Positions 11,041 through 22,694 are shown, counted from the first letter of the stretch. The stretch is 64,000 nucleotides of DNA from Bromus sterilis (GCA_950022295.1 OX465599.1:280881501-280945500), one strand, 5' to 3'. Numbers and translations: made by a program. The notes: generated by a model from the letters alone, not told the origin.

Positions 11041-12653
11041 TGATGACAGCTTCTCGCCCTTCGTTGGTAGGCCCCAAGTGGAAGGCGTGATGCGGCACAG
11101 CAGCAAGTTTTCTCTCAGTAAAGATAACAAGGTTTGTCTCCAGTAGAACTCCAGAGATGATAAGTAGGTGTCAGCGGCGCACCTGACGCGGACCTGCACA
11201 TAGACACAGATGACTTTGCTCCCAACTAAGTTCAGAGAGGTTGTCAATCTCTCCGGTCTTGTTGTTCACAAATGATAAAACGCAAGGGGATAATGATAGC
11301 AACTTGAAAGTAAATGCAGAAAAGTAAATAAAGCTTGGAAACAATAATGAGGATATGGACCGGGATACGTGATGTTCGCTAGTGATGTCTCTCTCCCAAA
11401 AGACGATCAAAATGTTATGCGACGTAAACAAATTACAGAAAGGCAATTGATAGGATTATAAACGCACCGCAATGCTAACTATGCTACAAAAGAAAGGAAG
11501 AGATTTAAAAGCAAGGGCAGTACGCCAAAGTAAGTAGACCGAAATCCATCTGCATCTACTACTAATCATCCACCTTGAGATATCTATCCAGAACATCTAG
11601 CTGGTATTAAGTTGCGAGCCCCACCCAAAGTGTAAACACAAAGCAACAGACAACTGCATTAAAAAGAACTTTGCGTAAAGTAAACAATCCTTGTAACCGC
11701 GGTTACACGCACCGTTGTTTTCCTCCTTGTGGCAACAACACATCCCCTAGACTCATGTTTCTGTCACTCAAGCATGTCATCGGGGAGGCATGAACCCACA
11801 ATCTACCACAACGCTCCCTCTTGGAGTCACTACCTACTACTTGGCCAAAGCAATAAACAGCAACGGAGAGCATGCAAGAATTACTTAGGAACAAAAATAC
11901 AAAAGATAAAAACCAAATATATTACTCTATCACAATCTGAACATAATCTCATAATCCATCAGATCCAATCAAACTCAACATTGCAATAGCAGAAATATTA
12001 CAAAGGTGCCTCGATCATGTAGGGAAGCTCACGAGGTCTAAACAATGAAGATCAAAGAGGGGAGGAGAACATCACATAGCTACTGATCACGGACCCATGG
12101 TCCAAGGAAAACTACTCACGAGACATCCGGGGAGCATCCATGGTGGAGAGGAGACTCCCGGAGGTCAATCCTCCGTCCGGCAGGGTGCCGGGAAGAGGTC
12201 TTCTGGTGCTCCCGATCTTGGAAGCGCGCCGGCGGCGGAACAGAGGCGAGTTCGCGGAGTAGGGTTTTGCTTCTGGAGTTTTCCCGTGACGGGGGATAAA
12301 TAGGCAAAGGGGGCAGCCAGAGGTGGACCAGGGGCCCCAGGCGCCCCCCTGGCGCGGCCAGGGGTGGGGCCGCGCCAGGTGGCCGCCTAGGACCCCCTCT
12401 GGCCCCTCCCGGGATTTTCTCGAAGCTTCAGTCACGCTGATTTTTTATCTGAATTTTCCCGAAATTTTCTGGCACTTTTTATATGGGGGAAAACTGAAAT
12501 AGAAAAACAGCAGAAAACAGGAACTGGCACTGGGTGCACTGAGTTAATAGGTTAGTCCAAATATGATCAAAAATGTATGAAAGTGTATCTAGATCATAGC
12601 AATATCACACAAAACATGCATGGAGCAAGCAAAAATTATCGATACGTTTTGGA
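11041..12653 (-). repeat. Gypsy-2 3' LTR, lacking its first bases
   Basis: Matches 15228-16859. At the internal end the similarity stops at ...CGTTTTGGA, before the expected CGTATCA, and internal sequence follows directly. It carries the palindrome at 12350-12379 and a TATTTAT box on the minus strand at about 12296-12302. Confidence 0.9.
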
Positions 12654-13035
12654 ACAGCAGATAGTAAAGATTTTTTAGGGGCAATTCTGCAACTCAAATC
12701 AAAAAACTCAGAACATACGGAAGTTTCGTAATTGTATAGATCATACTGTGTAAAAAATTCAGCTCAAAAAGATGAACTGGGATTTTTCTGGAATTTTTCT
12801 GGTCACGAGGACAGAATATGTTTTCTGGACAGCATGTCACAACTTTTACTTCACTTGCCGTAAGAGGCTATAACTTGGCACAAAGCTGAAAAATAAAGAT
12901 ACAATGATGTTGCTACAGTAGTAACAATCATCAAGACACAACAAAAGCAAAAAGAAAACACCTAAATTCGTTGCGGGTTGCCTCCCGAAAGCGCTTCTTT
13001 AAAGCCATTAGCTAGGCATGATGCAAAAAGAAGAA
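12654..13035 (-). other. Gypsy-2 3' non-coding region with a block conserved in Gypsy-3
   Basis: No coding sequence. Read on the minus strand, about 12653-12950 is clearly alignable with 31828-32120 of Gypsy-3, including GATTGTTACTACTGTAG, GTTGTGACATGCTG and TTCTGAGTTTTTTGATT. The conserved block suggests shared descent or a shared cis function in the two gag-only elements. Confidence 0.75.
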
Positions 13036-15072
13036 TCAAGTTTTATCAAGAGAAAGAGAATAACTAGCCCGTGTAACGGACTCAAAAGGTAACTTGATTT
13101 TCTTTCTAGGGAAGTGTTCCATCCCCTTTTTGAATGGGAATTGTAATTTTATATTCCCCTCTTTCATGTCAATAACCGCACCAACGGTGCGAAGAAAAGG
13201 ACGTCCCAAAATAATTGGACATAAAGGTTCACACTCTATATCCATAACAATAAAATCAACGGGAACATAGTTGTCATTGACAATGATAAGAACATCGTTG
13301 ATCTTCCCCAAAGGTTTCTTTATGGAAGAATCAAAAAGACGAACACCAAAAGAACAAGGCTCAAGAGGCTTCAATTCAAACATATCAAATATTCTTTTGG
13401 GCATAACAGAGGTACTAGCTCCAACATCACATAAAGCACAGCAAGAGAAGTTATTCAATTTAATTTTGATCATAGGATCCCAACCATCCTCTAGCTTCCT
13501 AGGTATGGAGGCTTCTACTCTAAGCTTCTCCTCCCTAGCTTTGATAAGAGCATTTGTGATATGCTCCGTGAAGGAAAGATTAAGTGTGCTAGTGTGGGGG
13601 TCTCTAGACATTTTGTGTAACAAGCTAATAACTTCTGAGAGGGTAAAACTATCAAAATCAGTATCACTACTATCAAAGGTGGTAGTAGTGTCATCTAGGC
13701 TCACTTGTTTGAAACCCTCTATGTTCATAGGATTATCTTTTTCTACGGTTGAGGTATTAGCATCACCATTAATAGGTCCAATGGGAAAAGGAGTGCATTG
13801 GGTGCTAATAGTTTGAGTGTCCTCAACAATTTGGATAGTGGCAACTGTGTGGTGTGCAGGAAGGCTCTTAATTCTATCCTCTTCCTCTTTTTCTCTAGCC
13901 CACCTTTCTTTAAGTTTAGCCATCATCCTAATGTTTTCATTGATTTGCAACTGGATAGCATTAATAGGAGTGGCTTTATTCTCCTCAAGGGGAGAGGTTC
14001 TAATTTTGAGCATCTCAATATCAAGGGCTAAGCTTTCTACCTTCAAAGATAGATTATCTATTTTGGATAATTTCTCTTCTACATTTTTGTTGAAGGCTTT
14101 TTCGGTAGTGATAAAGTCTCTAAGCATGCTTTCTAATTCACAAGAGGGGTTCTTGTTGCTAGGGTAAGTGTTGTTGTTCCCATAGTTAGATGGGAACGGT
14201 CTAGGATTGCTAGCAAAATTTCCCCTATAAGCACTGTTGTTGAAGTTGTTTCTAGCAATAAAGTTCACATCTACTTGTTCTGGAGCAACCAAAGAATTTA
14301 AAGGAACATCATGAGGATCAATAGAAGGTTGCTTGGTAAGTAGAGACATAATTAAGTCAACTTTTTCATTGAGGGAGGTAATTTCCTCGACAGAGTTTAC
14401 CTTCCTACCTGTTGGAGCGCGCTCGGTGTGCCATTGGGAATAATTGGTCATCATTTCATCATGAAGCTTCGTGGCAGCACCAAGTGTAGTTGACATAAAG
14501 GTTCCTCCCGCGGCCAAATCTAACAGGTTCCGCGAGGTAAAGTTCAAGCATGCATAAAAAGTCTGGATAACCATCCAAGTAGTCAAACCATGTGTAGGGC
14601 ATTTCTTAACAAGAGATTTCATTTGTTCCCAAGCTTGGGCAACGTGTTCATTATCCAATTGCTTAAAACTCATAATATTACTCCTCAACTGGATAATATT
14701 AGCAGGAGGGTAGTACTTCCCTATAAAAGCATCTTTGCACTTATCCCAAGAATCTATGCTATTTCTAGGCAAAGATTGAAACCAGATTTTAGCATCTCCC
14801 CTTAAAGAGAAAGGAAAGAGATTGAGATTAACAACATCACCTTCTACTTCTTTATACTTTTGCATATCACATAATTCAACAAAATTATTCAAGTGTAAAG
14901 CAGCATCATCTCCAGCACCAGAGAATTGATCTCTCATAACAAGATTTAGCAAAGCAGGTTTAATTTCATAAGAGGTAGTTGAAGTGGCAGGTGTGGCAAT
15001 GGGAGTGCAGATAAAGTCTTGGTTGTTGTGACTAGTGAAGTCACACAACTTGGTGTTTTCAGTGGAACCCAT
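13036..15072 (-). CDS. Gypsy-2 gag-protease polyprotein, intact 678 aa
   Basis: ATG at 15072 (MGSTENTK) opens an uninterrupted frame. Longer readings upstream would need a non-ATG start. The gag core is at about residues 60-230 (MRDQFSGAGDDAALHLNNF, LFPFSLRGDAKIWFQSLP, FIGKYYPP, HVAQAWEQMKSLVKKCP). An Asn-rich stretch (RGNFASNPRPFPSNYGNNN) and a coiled-coil-like segment (VEEKLSKIDNLSLKVESL) follow. The C-terminal part is a retroviral-type aspartic protease with active site CDVGASTSVMP and the end motif ILGRPFLRTVGAVIDM. There is no zinc knuckle of CCHC form that I can see. An open frame of this size in an element lacking pol suggests relatively recent activity or selection on gag in trans-mobilised copies. 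Confidence 0.9.
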   Translation of the reverse strand: MGSTENTKLCDFTSHNNQDFICTPIATPATSTTSYEIKPALLNLVMRDQFSGAGDDAALHLNNFVELCDMQKYKEVEGDVVNLNLFPFSLRGDAKIWFQSLPRNSIDSWDKCKDAFIGKYYPPANIIQLRSNIMSFKQLDNEHVAQAWEQMKSLVKKCPTHGLTTWMVIQTFYACLNFTSRNLLDLAAGGTFMSTTLGAATKLHDEMMTNYSQWHTERAPTGRKVNSVEEITSLNEKVDLIMSLLTKQPSIDPHDVPLNSLVAPEQVDVNFIARNNFNNSAYRGNFASNPRPFPSNYGNNNTYPSNKNPSCELESMLRDFITTEKAFNKNVEEKLSKIDNLSLKVESLALDIEMLKIRTSPLEENKATPINAIQLQINENIRMMAKLKERWAREKEEEDRIKSLPAHHTVATIQIVEDTQTISTQCTPFPIGPINGDANTSTVEKDNPMNIEGFKQVSLDDTTTTFDSSDTDFDSFTLSEVISLLHKMSRDPHTSTLNLSFTEHITNALIKAREEKLRVEASIPRKLEDGWDPMIKIKLNNFSCCALCDVGASTSVMPKRIFDMFELKPLEPCSFGVRLFDSSIKKPLGKINDVLIIVNDNYVPVDFIVMDIECEPLCPIILGRPFLRTVGAVIDMKEGNIKLQFPFKKGMEHFPRKKIKLPFESVTRASYSLSLDKT

Positions 15073-15198
15073 AGCAGCAGCAAGTGTGGCAGGTATTTTT
15101 GATAAAAGACACAAAGATAAAAACTGAAAGGTAAACTAACAAGACTGAAAAACAAAGGTAAAGGGTAGTGTGCAACTCCCCTATCTTAACACTTGGAG

Positions 15199-15216
15199 TC
15201 CCCGGCAACGGCGCCA
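15199..15216 (-). other. Gypsy-2 primer-binding site (tRNA-Asp)
   Basis: The minus strand reads TGGCGCCGTTGCCGGGGA, an exact complement to the 3' end of plant tRNA-Asp, 11 bp inside the 5' LTR. Confidence 0.88.
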
Positions 15217-15227
15217 GAAATTACCCT

Positions 15228-16859
15228 TGATGACAGCTTCTCGCCCTTCGTTGGTAGGCCCCAAGTGGAAGGCGTGATGCGGTACAGCAGCGAGTTTTCC
15301 CTCAGTAAAGATACCAAGGTTTGTCTCTAGTAGGACTCCATAGATGATAAGTAGGTGTCAGCGGCGCACCTGACGCGGACCTGCACACAGACACAGATAA
15401 CTTTGCTCCCAACGAAGTTCAGAGAGGTTGTCAATCTCTCCGGTCTTGTTGTTCACAAATGATAAAACGCAAGGGGATAATGATAGAAACTTGAAAGTAA
15501 ATGCAGAAAAGTAAATAAAGCTTGGAAACAGTAATGGGGATATGGACCGGGATACGTGATGTTCGCTAGTGATGTCTCTCTCCCATAAGACGATAAAAAT
15601 GCTATGCGAGGTAAACAAATTACAGAAAGGCAATTGACAGGATTATGAACGCACCGCAATTCTAACTATGCTACAAAAGAAAGGAAGAGGTTTAAAAGCA
15701 CGGGCAGTACGCCAAAATAAGTAGACCGAAATCCATCTGCATCTACTACTAATCATCCACCTTAAGATATCTATCCAGAACATCTCGCTGGTATTAAGTT
15801 GCGAGCCCCACCCAAAGTGTAAACCCAAAGAAACAGACAACTGCATTAAAAAGAACTTTGCGTAAAGTAAACAATCCTTGTAACCGCGGTTACAAGCACC
15901 GTTGTTTTCCCCCTTGTGGCAACAGCACATCCCCTAGACTCATGTTTCTGTCACTCAAGCATGTCATCGGGGAGGCATGAACCCACAATCTAGCACAACG
16001 CTCCCTCTTGGAGTCACTACCTACTACTTGGCCAAAGCAATAAACAGCAACGGAGAGCATGCAAGAATTACTTAGGAACAAAAATAAAAAAGATAAAAAC
16101 CAAATATATTACTCTATCACAATCTGAACATAATCTCATAATCCGTCAGATCCGATCAAACTCAACATAGCAATAGCAGAAATATTACAAAGGTGCCTCG
16201 ATCATGTAGGGCAGCTCACGAGGTCTAAACAATGAAGATCAAAGAGGGGAGGAGAACATCACATAGCTACTGATCACGGACCCATGGTCCAAGGAAAACT
16301 ACTCACGAGACATCCGGGGAGCATCCATGGTGGAGAGGAGACTCCCAGAGGTCAATCCTCCCTCCGGCAGGGTGCCGGGAAGAGGTCTTCTGGTGCTCCC
16401 GATCTTGGAAGCGCGGCGGCGGCGGAACTGAGGCGAGTTCGCGGAATAGGGTTCTGCTTCTGGAGTTTTCCCGTGACGGGGGATAAATAGGCGAAGGGGG
16501 GCAGCCAGAGGTGGACCAGGGGCCCCAGGCGCCCCCCTGGCGCGGCCAGGGGTGGGGCCGCGCCGGGTGGCCGCCTGGGCCCCCCCTGGCCCCCCTCTGG
16601 CCCCTCCCGGGCTTTTCTCGAAGCTTCCGTCACGCTGATTTTTTCTCTGAATTTTCCCGAATTTTTCTGGCACTTTTTATATGGGGGAAAACTGAAATAG
16701 AAAAACAGCAGAAAACAGGAACTGGCACTGGGGTGCACTGAGTTAATAGGTTAGTCCAAATATGATCAAAAATGTATGAAAGTGTATCTAGATCATAGCA
16801 ATATCACACAAAACATGCATGGAGCAAGCAGAAATTATCGATACGTTTTGGACGTATCA
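15228..16859 (-). repeat. Gypsy-2 5' LTR
   Basis: 1632-bp LTR, beginning TGATACGTCC on the minus strand at 16859. The palindrome lies at 16539-16564 and a TATTTAT box at 16482-16490 downstream of it. It is the intact copy against which the truncated 3' LTR can be measured. Confidence 0.93.
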
Positions 16860-17102
16860 GGCAGCAGCAGCAATCTGTTCTTCAATAAAAGAACCAAGTG
16901 AACCAGTAGTCTCAAAGGTAGTACAAGCATCATCAAAAGTTTCTGACATAATGCCAGACTCAGCAGAAGTAGCATGTAACTGAGGTGAATCAAACTTACT
17001 CATCACTGAAGGTGAATCAAGTTTAGCACTATTGCTAATAGTGGTACCTCGTCTTGTACGGGATGGTAGGATTGGAACCTTGGGGTCTCCTTTCTTACCC
17101 AT
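16860..17102 (-). pseudogene. Outer Gypsy gag N-terminus
   Basis: ATG at 17102 on the minus strand starts MGKKGDPKVPILPSRTRRG, a basic N-terminus that runs to the Gypsy-2 insertion point (SLGSFIEEQIAAA) and resumes at 11040. It lies 58 bp downstream of the outer element's primer site, the expected place for gag to start. Confidence 0.8.
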
Positions 17103-17159
17103 AGTGGATAACGTGCAGCAGGTAGGATACTTCAAATAGACCTGTAAATAAAGCTATGC

Positions 17160-17177
17160 TCCCCGGGAACGGCGCCA
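17160..17177 (-). other. Outer Gypsy primer-binding site
   Basis: The minus strand reads TGGCGCCGTTCCCGGGGA, one mismatch from the tRNA-Asp complement, 12 bp from the LTR start at 17190. Confidence 0.8.
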
Positions 17178-17189
17178 GAAAACAGTACT

Positions 17190-17785
17190 TGATAACCCTC
17201 AACTGTAGGGGATCGAGATAGTCTTCGTGGGCAAGATAACCCAATTTATTGATTCGACACTTCGGGATCCAAAGAATACGTACAGGCTTTGACAATTGAG
17301 TTGTCAATTCAACCGCACCTGAAATAAACACTTGCTTGCACAAAGGTATTAGTAGCAACGGTAGTATGGAAGTGGTAGTGGTGATGAAACAGCAAAAAGT
17401 AAAACAGCAAAAGTAAACAACTAGTAACCAACAGAATTGAAACACTGTAGGCTAGGGAGATGGATGGTTGGGCGCTGCTTGGATGAGATCAAACATGTAA
17501 TAGATTCTAACACGGGAAAGGCTCATAGAAAGAAAGGATCATCTAGGCAAATATCAAACATCAGGCATGTATCCCAAGGTAGTTGTACGTGCTTGCAATA
17601 AGAACTTTGCACAACATCTTTTGTCCTACCCTCCCGCTACGAACGGGGCCAAAAGGAACTTAGGGAGATTAAGGTACTCCTGTCGAAGAGCACCGGAAAA
17701 AAGCATTAACACTTCATGGATGCACAGAATCCTCAAATTATAGTCCATCCCCTTTGCTATCCCAAGCTGTCAGCATTGTCAAAGA
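17190..17785 (-). repeat. Outer Gypsy 5' LTR, truncated
   Basis: On the plus strand the LTR begins TGATAACCCTC next to the primer site, so it is the 3' edge of a minus-strand 5' LTR. About 596 bp remain before the sequence switches, near 17786, to Copia LTR sequence that matches 47232 onward. Both elements are truncated at this junction and no target duplication can be assigned, so it looks like a deletion fusing two elements. Confidence 0.7.
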
Positions 17786-17913
17786 GCGCCGCGGGTTGCG
17801 GGAATGAGCCGAGCCGAGCTCACACCTATGCTCTTATTTTTTCCGGTCACGAACGGCTAATTAATCTGGGATTAATTTGCGAGTCGCTAACTGAAGCGCC
17901 ACTCTCCGAGACG
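17786..17913 (+). repeat. Copia 5' LTR, first surviving piece
   Basis: Matches 47232-47362 of the 3' LTR (GCGCCGCGGGTT, GAATGAGCCGAGCCGAGCTC). The last three bases, ACG, are the CACTA target site. Confidence 0.88.
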
Positions 17914-17950
17914 CACTACTAGGGAAATAGCTATACATGGAAAGCTTATT

Positions 17951-18310
17951 TGTGGCGCATATAGAAAGCCATGCGCCACCATCTGTTAGGGGTGGCGCAC
18001 TGGAAAATAATGCGCCACCCATAAGACCTTATGGGTGGCGCATTATTTTCCAGTGCACCACCCCTAAGAGTGGGCCAGCCTAGATGATCTTATACGTGGC
18101 GCATCTAGCAATATGCGCCACCCCTAAGAACCTTATAGGTGGCGCATATACAGAATGCGCCACCCCTAAGAGCTTAGGGGTGGCGCATATTGTAAATGCG
18201 CCACCCATAAGGTCCTTAGGGGTGGCGCATTTACCTAATGCGCCACCCATAAGAGCTTAGGGGTGGCGCATTTATCCAGTGCGCCACCACTGACTTTATA
18301 TATGCGCCAC
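17951..18310. repeat. CACTA left subterminal repeat array
   Basis: At least eight copies of the core TGCGCCAC in alternating orientation, often as GGGGTGGCGCAT...ATGCGCCACCC with AAGAnCTTA spacers. In En/Spm-type elements such subterminal motifs are the binding sites of the element's own DNA-binding protein; here that role is inferred. Confidence 0.92.
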
Positions 18311-18554
18311 TAAATGCCTAGAGCTACCCTTATCTACTCCACCCCACCTACCACCTCTCATTCACTCCACACAATTCTCAAACTAGATCCACTCTTCTCA
18401 CCCTAGATCTATTCGGTTTTCTCCTCCTCCCCACCTCATTTCTTCCATTTATCCATCGATACTTGGCATTACATCTATTTTGTTTCATATTGAAGTAAGT
18501 GGACCTCCTCCCAAACTCTTTTGTTCCATTTATGACCCCTTTATGAGCTTGGGG

Positions 18555-18655
18555 TTTGTTGTATATGTGAAGCTTGGGTTTGATGTATATGTGAAGCTTT
18601 TGGTGGTTTGATGTATATGTGAAGCTTATGGTGGTTTGATGTATATGTGTATCTT
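18555..18655 (+). repeat. Short tandem repeat in the transposase leader
   Basis: Four imperfect copies, about 25-30 bp each, containing TGTATATGTGAAGCTT (the last copy diverged). It lies between the left array and the transposase ATG, in a likely promoter or 5' leader. Confidence 0.75.
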
Positions 18656-18823
18656 GAGTGGCAAATGTTTTGCCAAAATGTCGATTCATTTCCGTTTCGG
18701 CAAATTTCTAGCGCACTCTCCGCATGCTCCCATGCATTATTAGGGAAGGTCATGCCGAATTTTTCCGGCAACTACTGTGATATATAATTGTGTTTCTCTC
18801 TCCGTGCACGCAGGTGATCGACC

Positions 18824-21800
18824 ATGGTCCGCGAGATGCTGAGCGATATCACCGTGGCTAGGTGGATGCATTGTGCGACAAACGACATGCTAAGGAATAA
18901 TAGGTCGGATATAAGATGTCTGTGTCGGAGATGCAAACTGCAGTGCGTGACCGAGCCTGATTCCGGAATATTGCAAAGACACCTGAAGCGTAATGGTTTG
19001 ATGGATGGCTACACACGATGGATAAGTGATGAAGCTGGTGAGGAGGAGGACGGCAATGGTGGGGCGCCAGTAAATGAGGAAGGGCAACCAGAAAACAGCG
19101 GCGGGCGAGATGACGAAGAGCATCCCGTACATGATCATGAAGAAGATGCCGAAGCGGATCATGTAGATCAAGATGCCGGACATGAAGATCAAGATGTCGG
19201 ACATGATGATTCAAGCTGGGTGCGGGACCCTCATGTTCAAGAGCTGCTTGTCAAAGAGGCGTTGAACGCAAGAGGTGCAGCTAGAGAGAAAGCCAAGATG
19301 GTGCAACTCGAGAAAGACGCGATTACGAAGTTGTACGAAGGATGCAACGACGGGGATACCCTCTTGAATGTAACACTTGGGGCTATGGAGATGAAGGAAA
19401 AACATAAATGGACCGACGAAAGCTTCGATGATAACATGGCATTCTGGCACGATCGTCTTCCGAAGGGCAACACGTGCCCAACTAGTATCGCTGAGGCCAA
19501 GAAAGTCCTTTGCCCTCTCGATCTTCCGCACGTTAAATACCACGTCTGCATAAATGATTGCATGATCTATCGGGGTGAGCACGAAGATAAAACCACATGT
19601 TCGGTGTGTGGTGTTAGTCGATACAAGAGAGGGAAGAAAGTTCCTAGAAAAGTGGTATGGTACTTTCCGATCACTCCTCGTCTGCAGAGGTATTTCATAG
19701 ATCCCGAGGAAGAAAAGCTCATGACCTGGCACGCGGATAGAAAGAAGATAAAAGAGGATGACCCGAACCCGGATCCGGAAAAGGAGGACATGCTGAGACA
19801 CCCTTCAGATGGTAGCCAATGGACTGCGTTGGACCTCGAATACCCAGATTTTGGGAAAGAACCAAGGAACCTCAGGATTGGTGTGAGCGCCGATGGAGTC
19901 AATCCGTTTGGCGGCCAGAGCAGCACACACAGTACCTGGCCCGTTTTTGTATGCATATACAACCTTCCCCTTGGAAGTGCATGAAGAAAAAGTACATAAA
20001 AATGTGTATGCTAGTTCAAGGGCCGAAACAACCAGGTACGGACCTCAATCTATATCTGCGGCTGTTGAAAGAGGAGCTAGAAACGTTATAGAAAGACGGA
20101 GTCAATGCGTGGGACGCCGCGGCAAAATAATATTTCCCAATGAAAGCCGCGGTGATCACGACGGTGCACGACTATCTCGGATACGGATATTTCTCAGGGC
20201 AGGTAGTCCAAGGATTCTGTGCATGCGTTAGGTGCATGGATAATACAACGTACCGCCAGCTACCAAAAGATCCCGGATCTTCAAAAACCGTGTTCCAGGG
20301 GTCTCGGAGATGGCTTCCCAAGAAACACGCGTGGGGAAAACAGGGACATCTGTTCGATGGAAGCGAGGAGCTCCGAGCACCCCCAGCTCGAACGAGCGGC
20401 AAAGAAATCGACAACTTGCTTAAAACTTGGAAAGAGTGCCCCGCGCCGGGAAAGATAAAAAAGAAGACTCAGCCATTGATGAGGGTATGGAAAGCGAGGT
20501 CTGTTTTCTGGGAGTTGCAATACTGGAGTCTAGTCCGCAGTCCTCATAGCCTTGATCTAATGCATATCACAAAGAACGTGTGCGAGAGCTTGTTTGGCAC
20601 GCTGTTCAACATGCCGAAGAAGACCAAGGACGGGCCAAAAGCAAGGAATGACTTGAAATTTATGGGCATCAGGAGAGAACTTCACCCCCCTAGTGACGAC
20701 GATGATGAGCCGGAGGAGGAAGAGGATACGGAAACGCAAAACTCTCGCAAACGAAAAAGGACGACCAAGAAGAAGACCAGTATTGATCACTTCCCCCCGG
20801 CATGCTTCACTCTGTGCGAGGAGGAGATCAAGCGGTTTATCCACTGCCTCATAGGAGTAAAATTTCCGAACGGCTACGTGGGGAAGATAAGCAGATACCT
20901 AGACGAGGCGAAGCAGCGTTTCAGTGGGATGAAATCTCACGACTGTTTCGTGCTGATGACGCAGATTCTCCCGGTTGCGATGCGAGGGATAATGGACGAG
21001 CACGTCCGTAAAACGTTGTTTGGCCTTTGCAACTTTTTTGACGTCATCTCCCGGAAGTCGATTTGCGCTACGCAACTCAAAAGGCTACAGGAGGAGATCG
21101 TGCTCATACTATGCGAGCTTGAGATCTATTTCCCGCCCGCGTTCTTCGACATTATGGTGCATCTGCTGATCCACGTCGTGGAGGATATCGTCCAACTCGG
21201 GCCTGCGTGTCTGCGCAGCATGATGCCGTTCGAAAGGATGAATGGGCACATCAAAAAATACGTCCGTAATAGGTCCCGTCCAGATGCAAGCATAGCGAAG
21301 GGCTTTCTAACCGAAGAGTGCATCTCTTTTTGCACGAATTATCTCAACACCGAGAACCCTGTTGGTCTGGCTGTCAACAAGCACTTTGGCAGGACCGATG
21401 GGTGTGGTCACCACGAGGGAAGCCGCGCAATGCATGTCAACTTTGACGGTTGAGACATCGACTTTCAAAGAGCAAGCCTAGTTGCGCTACAACACATCCA
21501 GCTGGTCGATCCTTGGATAGTAAAGCACAAGGATTTAATCAGGAAGAAGTAAAGTGACCAGGGCCTGCAGATAACGGACCGAGATCCACGGCTAATCAAA
21601 GAGCACAACTCCGGTTTCATGACTTGGTTCAGGGACGAGCTTCGTGCTAATCCCCCGCGAAGGAACGCTTCCGAGGACGAAAAGATGATATTCACCTTGT
21701 CACAGGGTGCCGCACGCAACCTGATGACCTATCAAGCGTATGACATCAACGGCTACACATTTTACACGGAGTAAAAGGACAATGACTGCGATTACCAGAA

Positions 21801-22325
21801 CTCAGGGGTAACGGGGATATTCTACACCGATGACGTCAAGGAAAGATCTATGGAAGGATCGAGGACATATGGGAGCTCGACTACTGTGGAGAGAAGGTGA
21901 CGATGTTCCGTGTGAGATGGGCCAAGAGCGTCGTAAAAGAAGACCGGTACTTCACCACCATGGTTATACCCGAAGCCAAATCCAAGTCTGCGGGCGCAAA
22001 CGTCACCGCGAAAAATGAGCCATGGGTACTGGCTATCCAAGTGGACCAATGCTTCTTCATTACCGACCCATCAAAGCCGAGCCGCGTTGTAGTGAGGAGA
22101 GGCAAAAGAAACATCATCGGAATGTATGGAGTCGCCAACGAGCAAAACTTTGACAAGTACGGTGACCCGAAGATGGAGGATGACTACGCCGCTCATGATA
22201 CATACACCACAACCCTACCGAAGAAAGGTCTCCTCCCGTTCAAGAGGAAAAGTGAAGGCGTCCCGGGCCTAAATTATTCAACCACGAAAAAGAAGGGCAA
22301 GAAGAAGATCGTGAGGAAACGATAG
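18824..22325 (+). pseudogene. CACTA TNP2-type transposase (degraded)
   Basis: ATG at 18824. The N-terminal part has the transposase-associated zinc-binding region (CLCRRCKLQC, LKRNGLMDGYTRW), then a long acidic linker. The TNP2 core follows: KYHVCINDCMIYR, TTCSVCGVSRYKRG, the ISADGVNPF-like segment (GVSADGVNPFGG), LDLMHITKNVCESLFGTL and FFDIMVHLLIHVVED. Then come the C-terminal blocks usual for plant TNP2 proteins (MFRVRWAKSVVKEDRYF; PWVLAIQVDQCFFI). The transposase would cut and rejoin the element ends. Damage: frameshifts near 19970 and 21840, and in-frame stops at 20089, 20128, 21451 and two more before 21780. The length and domain order match full TNP2, so it decayed in place. Confidence 0.93.
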
Positions 22326-22522
22326 CTAGATAGCTAGCTCCAAATTTAAGAAAAATATTTTGTAATTCATGATCACTTTGTGTATGCATGGATTTAATAT
22401 GCACTTTGTAATTGATGATCACAATCTTATGTTCCCAAATGCCACTACACCTTGTGTTTGTGGATCTTGGTTCGGCGACGACACAATCGAAGCACCATTC
22501 TCAAAAGGTCGGTTAGAGCAAG
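22326..22522 (+). other. CACTA transposase 3' flank
   Basis: Non-coding sequence after the transposase stop. Nothing recognisable beyond a possible 3' UTR. Confidence 0.5.
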
Positions 22523-22640
22523 TACTCCCTTCGTTTCTTTTTACTCCGCATATAAGATTTGGTCAAAGTCAATCTTAATAAAGTTTGACCACTTTTATAG
22601 AAAAATGTACTACATAATTATTATTTTTAAATGGTTTCAC
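22523..22640. mobile_element. Partial Stowaway-like MITE end inside the CACTA
   Basis: The sequence TACTCCCTTCGTTTC followed by ATAAGATTTGGTCAAAGTCAA is the typical left end of a grass Stowaway MITE. I cannot find the matching right end, so it is a fragment or a truncated copy. The right boundary is approximate. Confidence 0.6.
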
Positions 22641-22694
22641 TTTAATTAAAAAATAAATAATAGTTTAAACTTTAATTAAAAAATAAAAAAAGCT

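Larger units (their letters stand above)
11041..16859 (-). mobile_element. Gypsy-2: non-autonomous Gypsy coding only gag-protease
   Basis: The element runs on the minus strand with LTRs 15228-16859 (5') and 11041-12653 (3'). It has a 5-bp target duplication GGCAG (11036-11040 and 16860-16864) and an exact tRNA-Asp primer site. The single large frame encodes gag plus protease; no RT, RNase H or integrase sequence is present between the LTRs. It therefore needed enzymes in trans. The polypurine tract and the first ~8 bp of the 3' LTR (as read in element orientation) are missing, so it also appears to have suffered an internal deletion. Confidence 0.93.

Noticed and set aside
13271..14167. Plus-strand frames of up to 181 codons
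   Set aside because: Antisense to the intact Gypsy-2 gag-protease.
17951..18310. Regularly spaced palindromic units resembling a CRISPR array
   Set aside because: Units alternate in orientation, spacers are related and very short, and they lie at CACTA ends; they are subterminal repeats.
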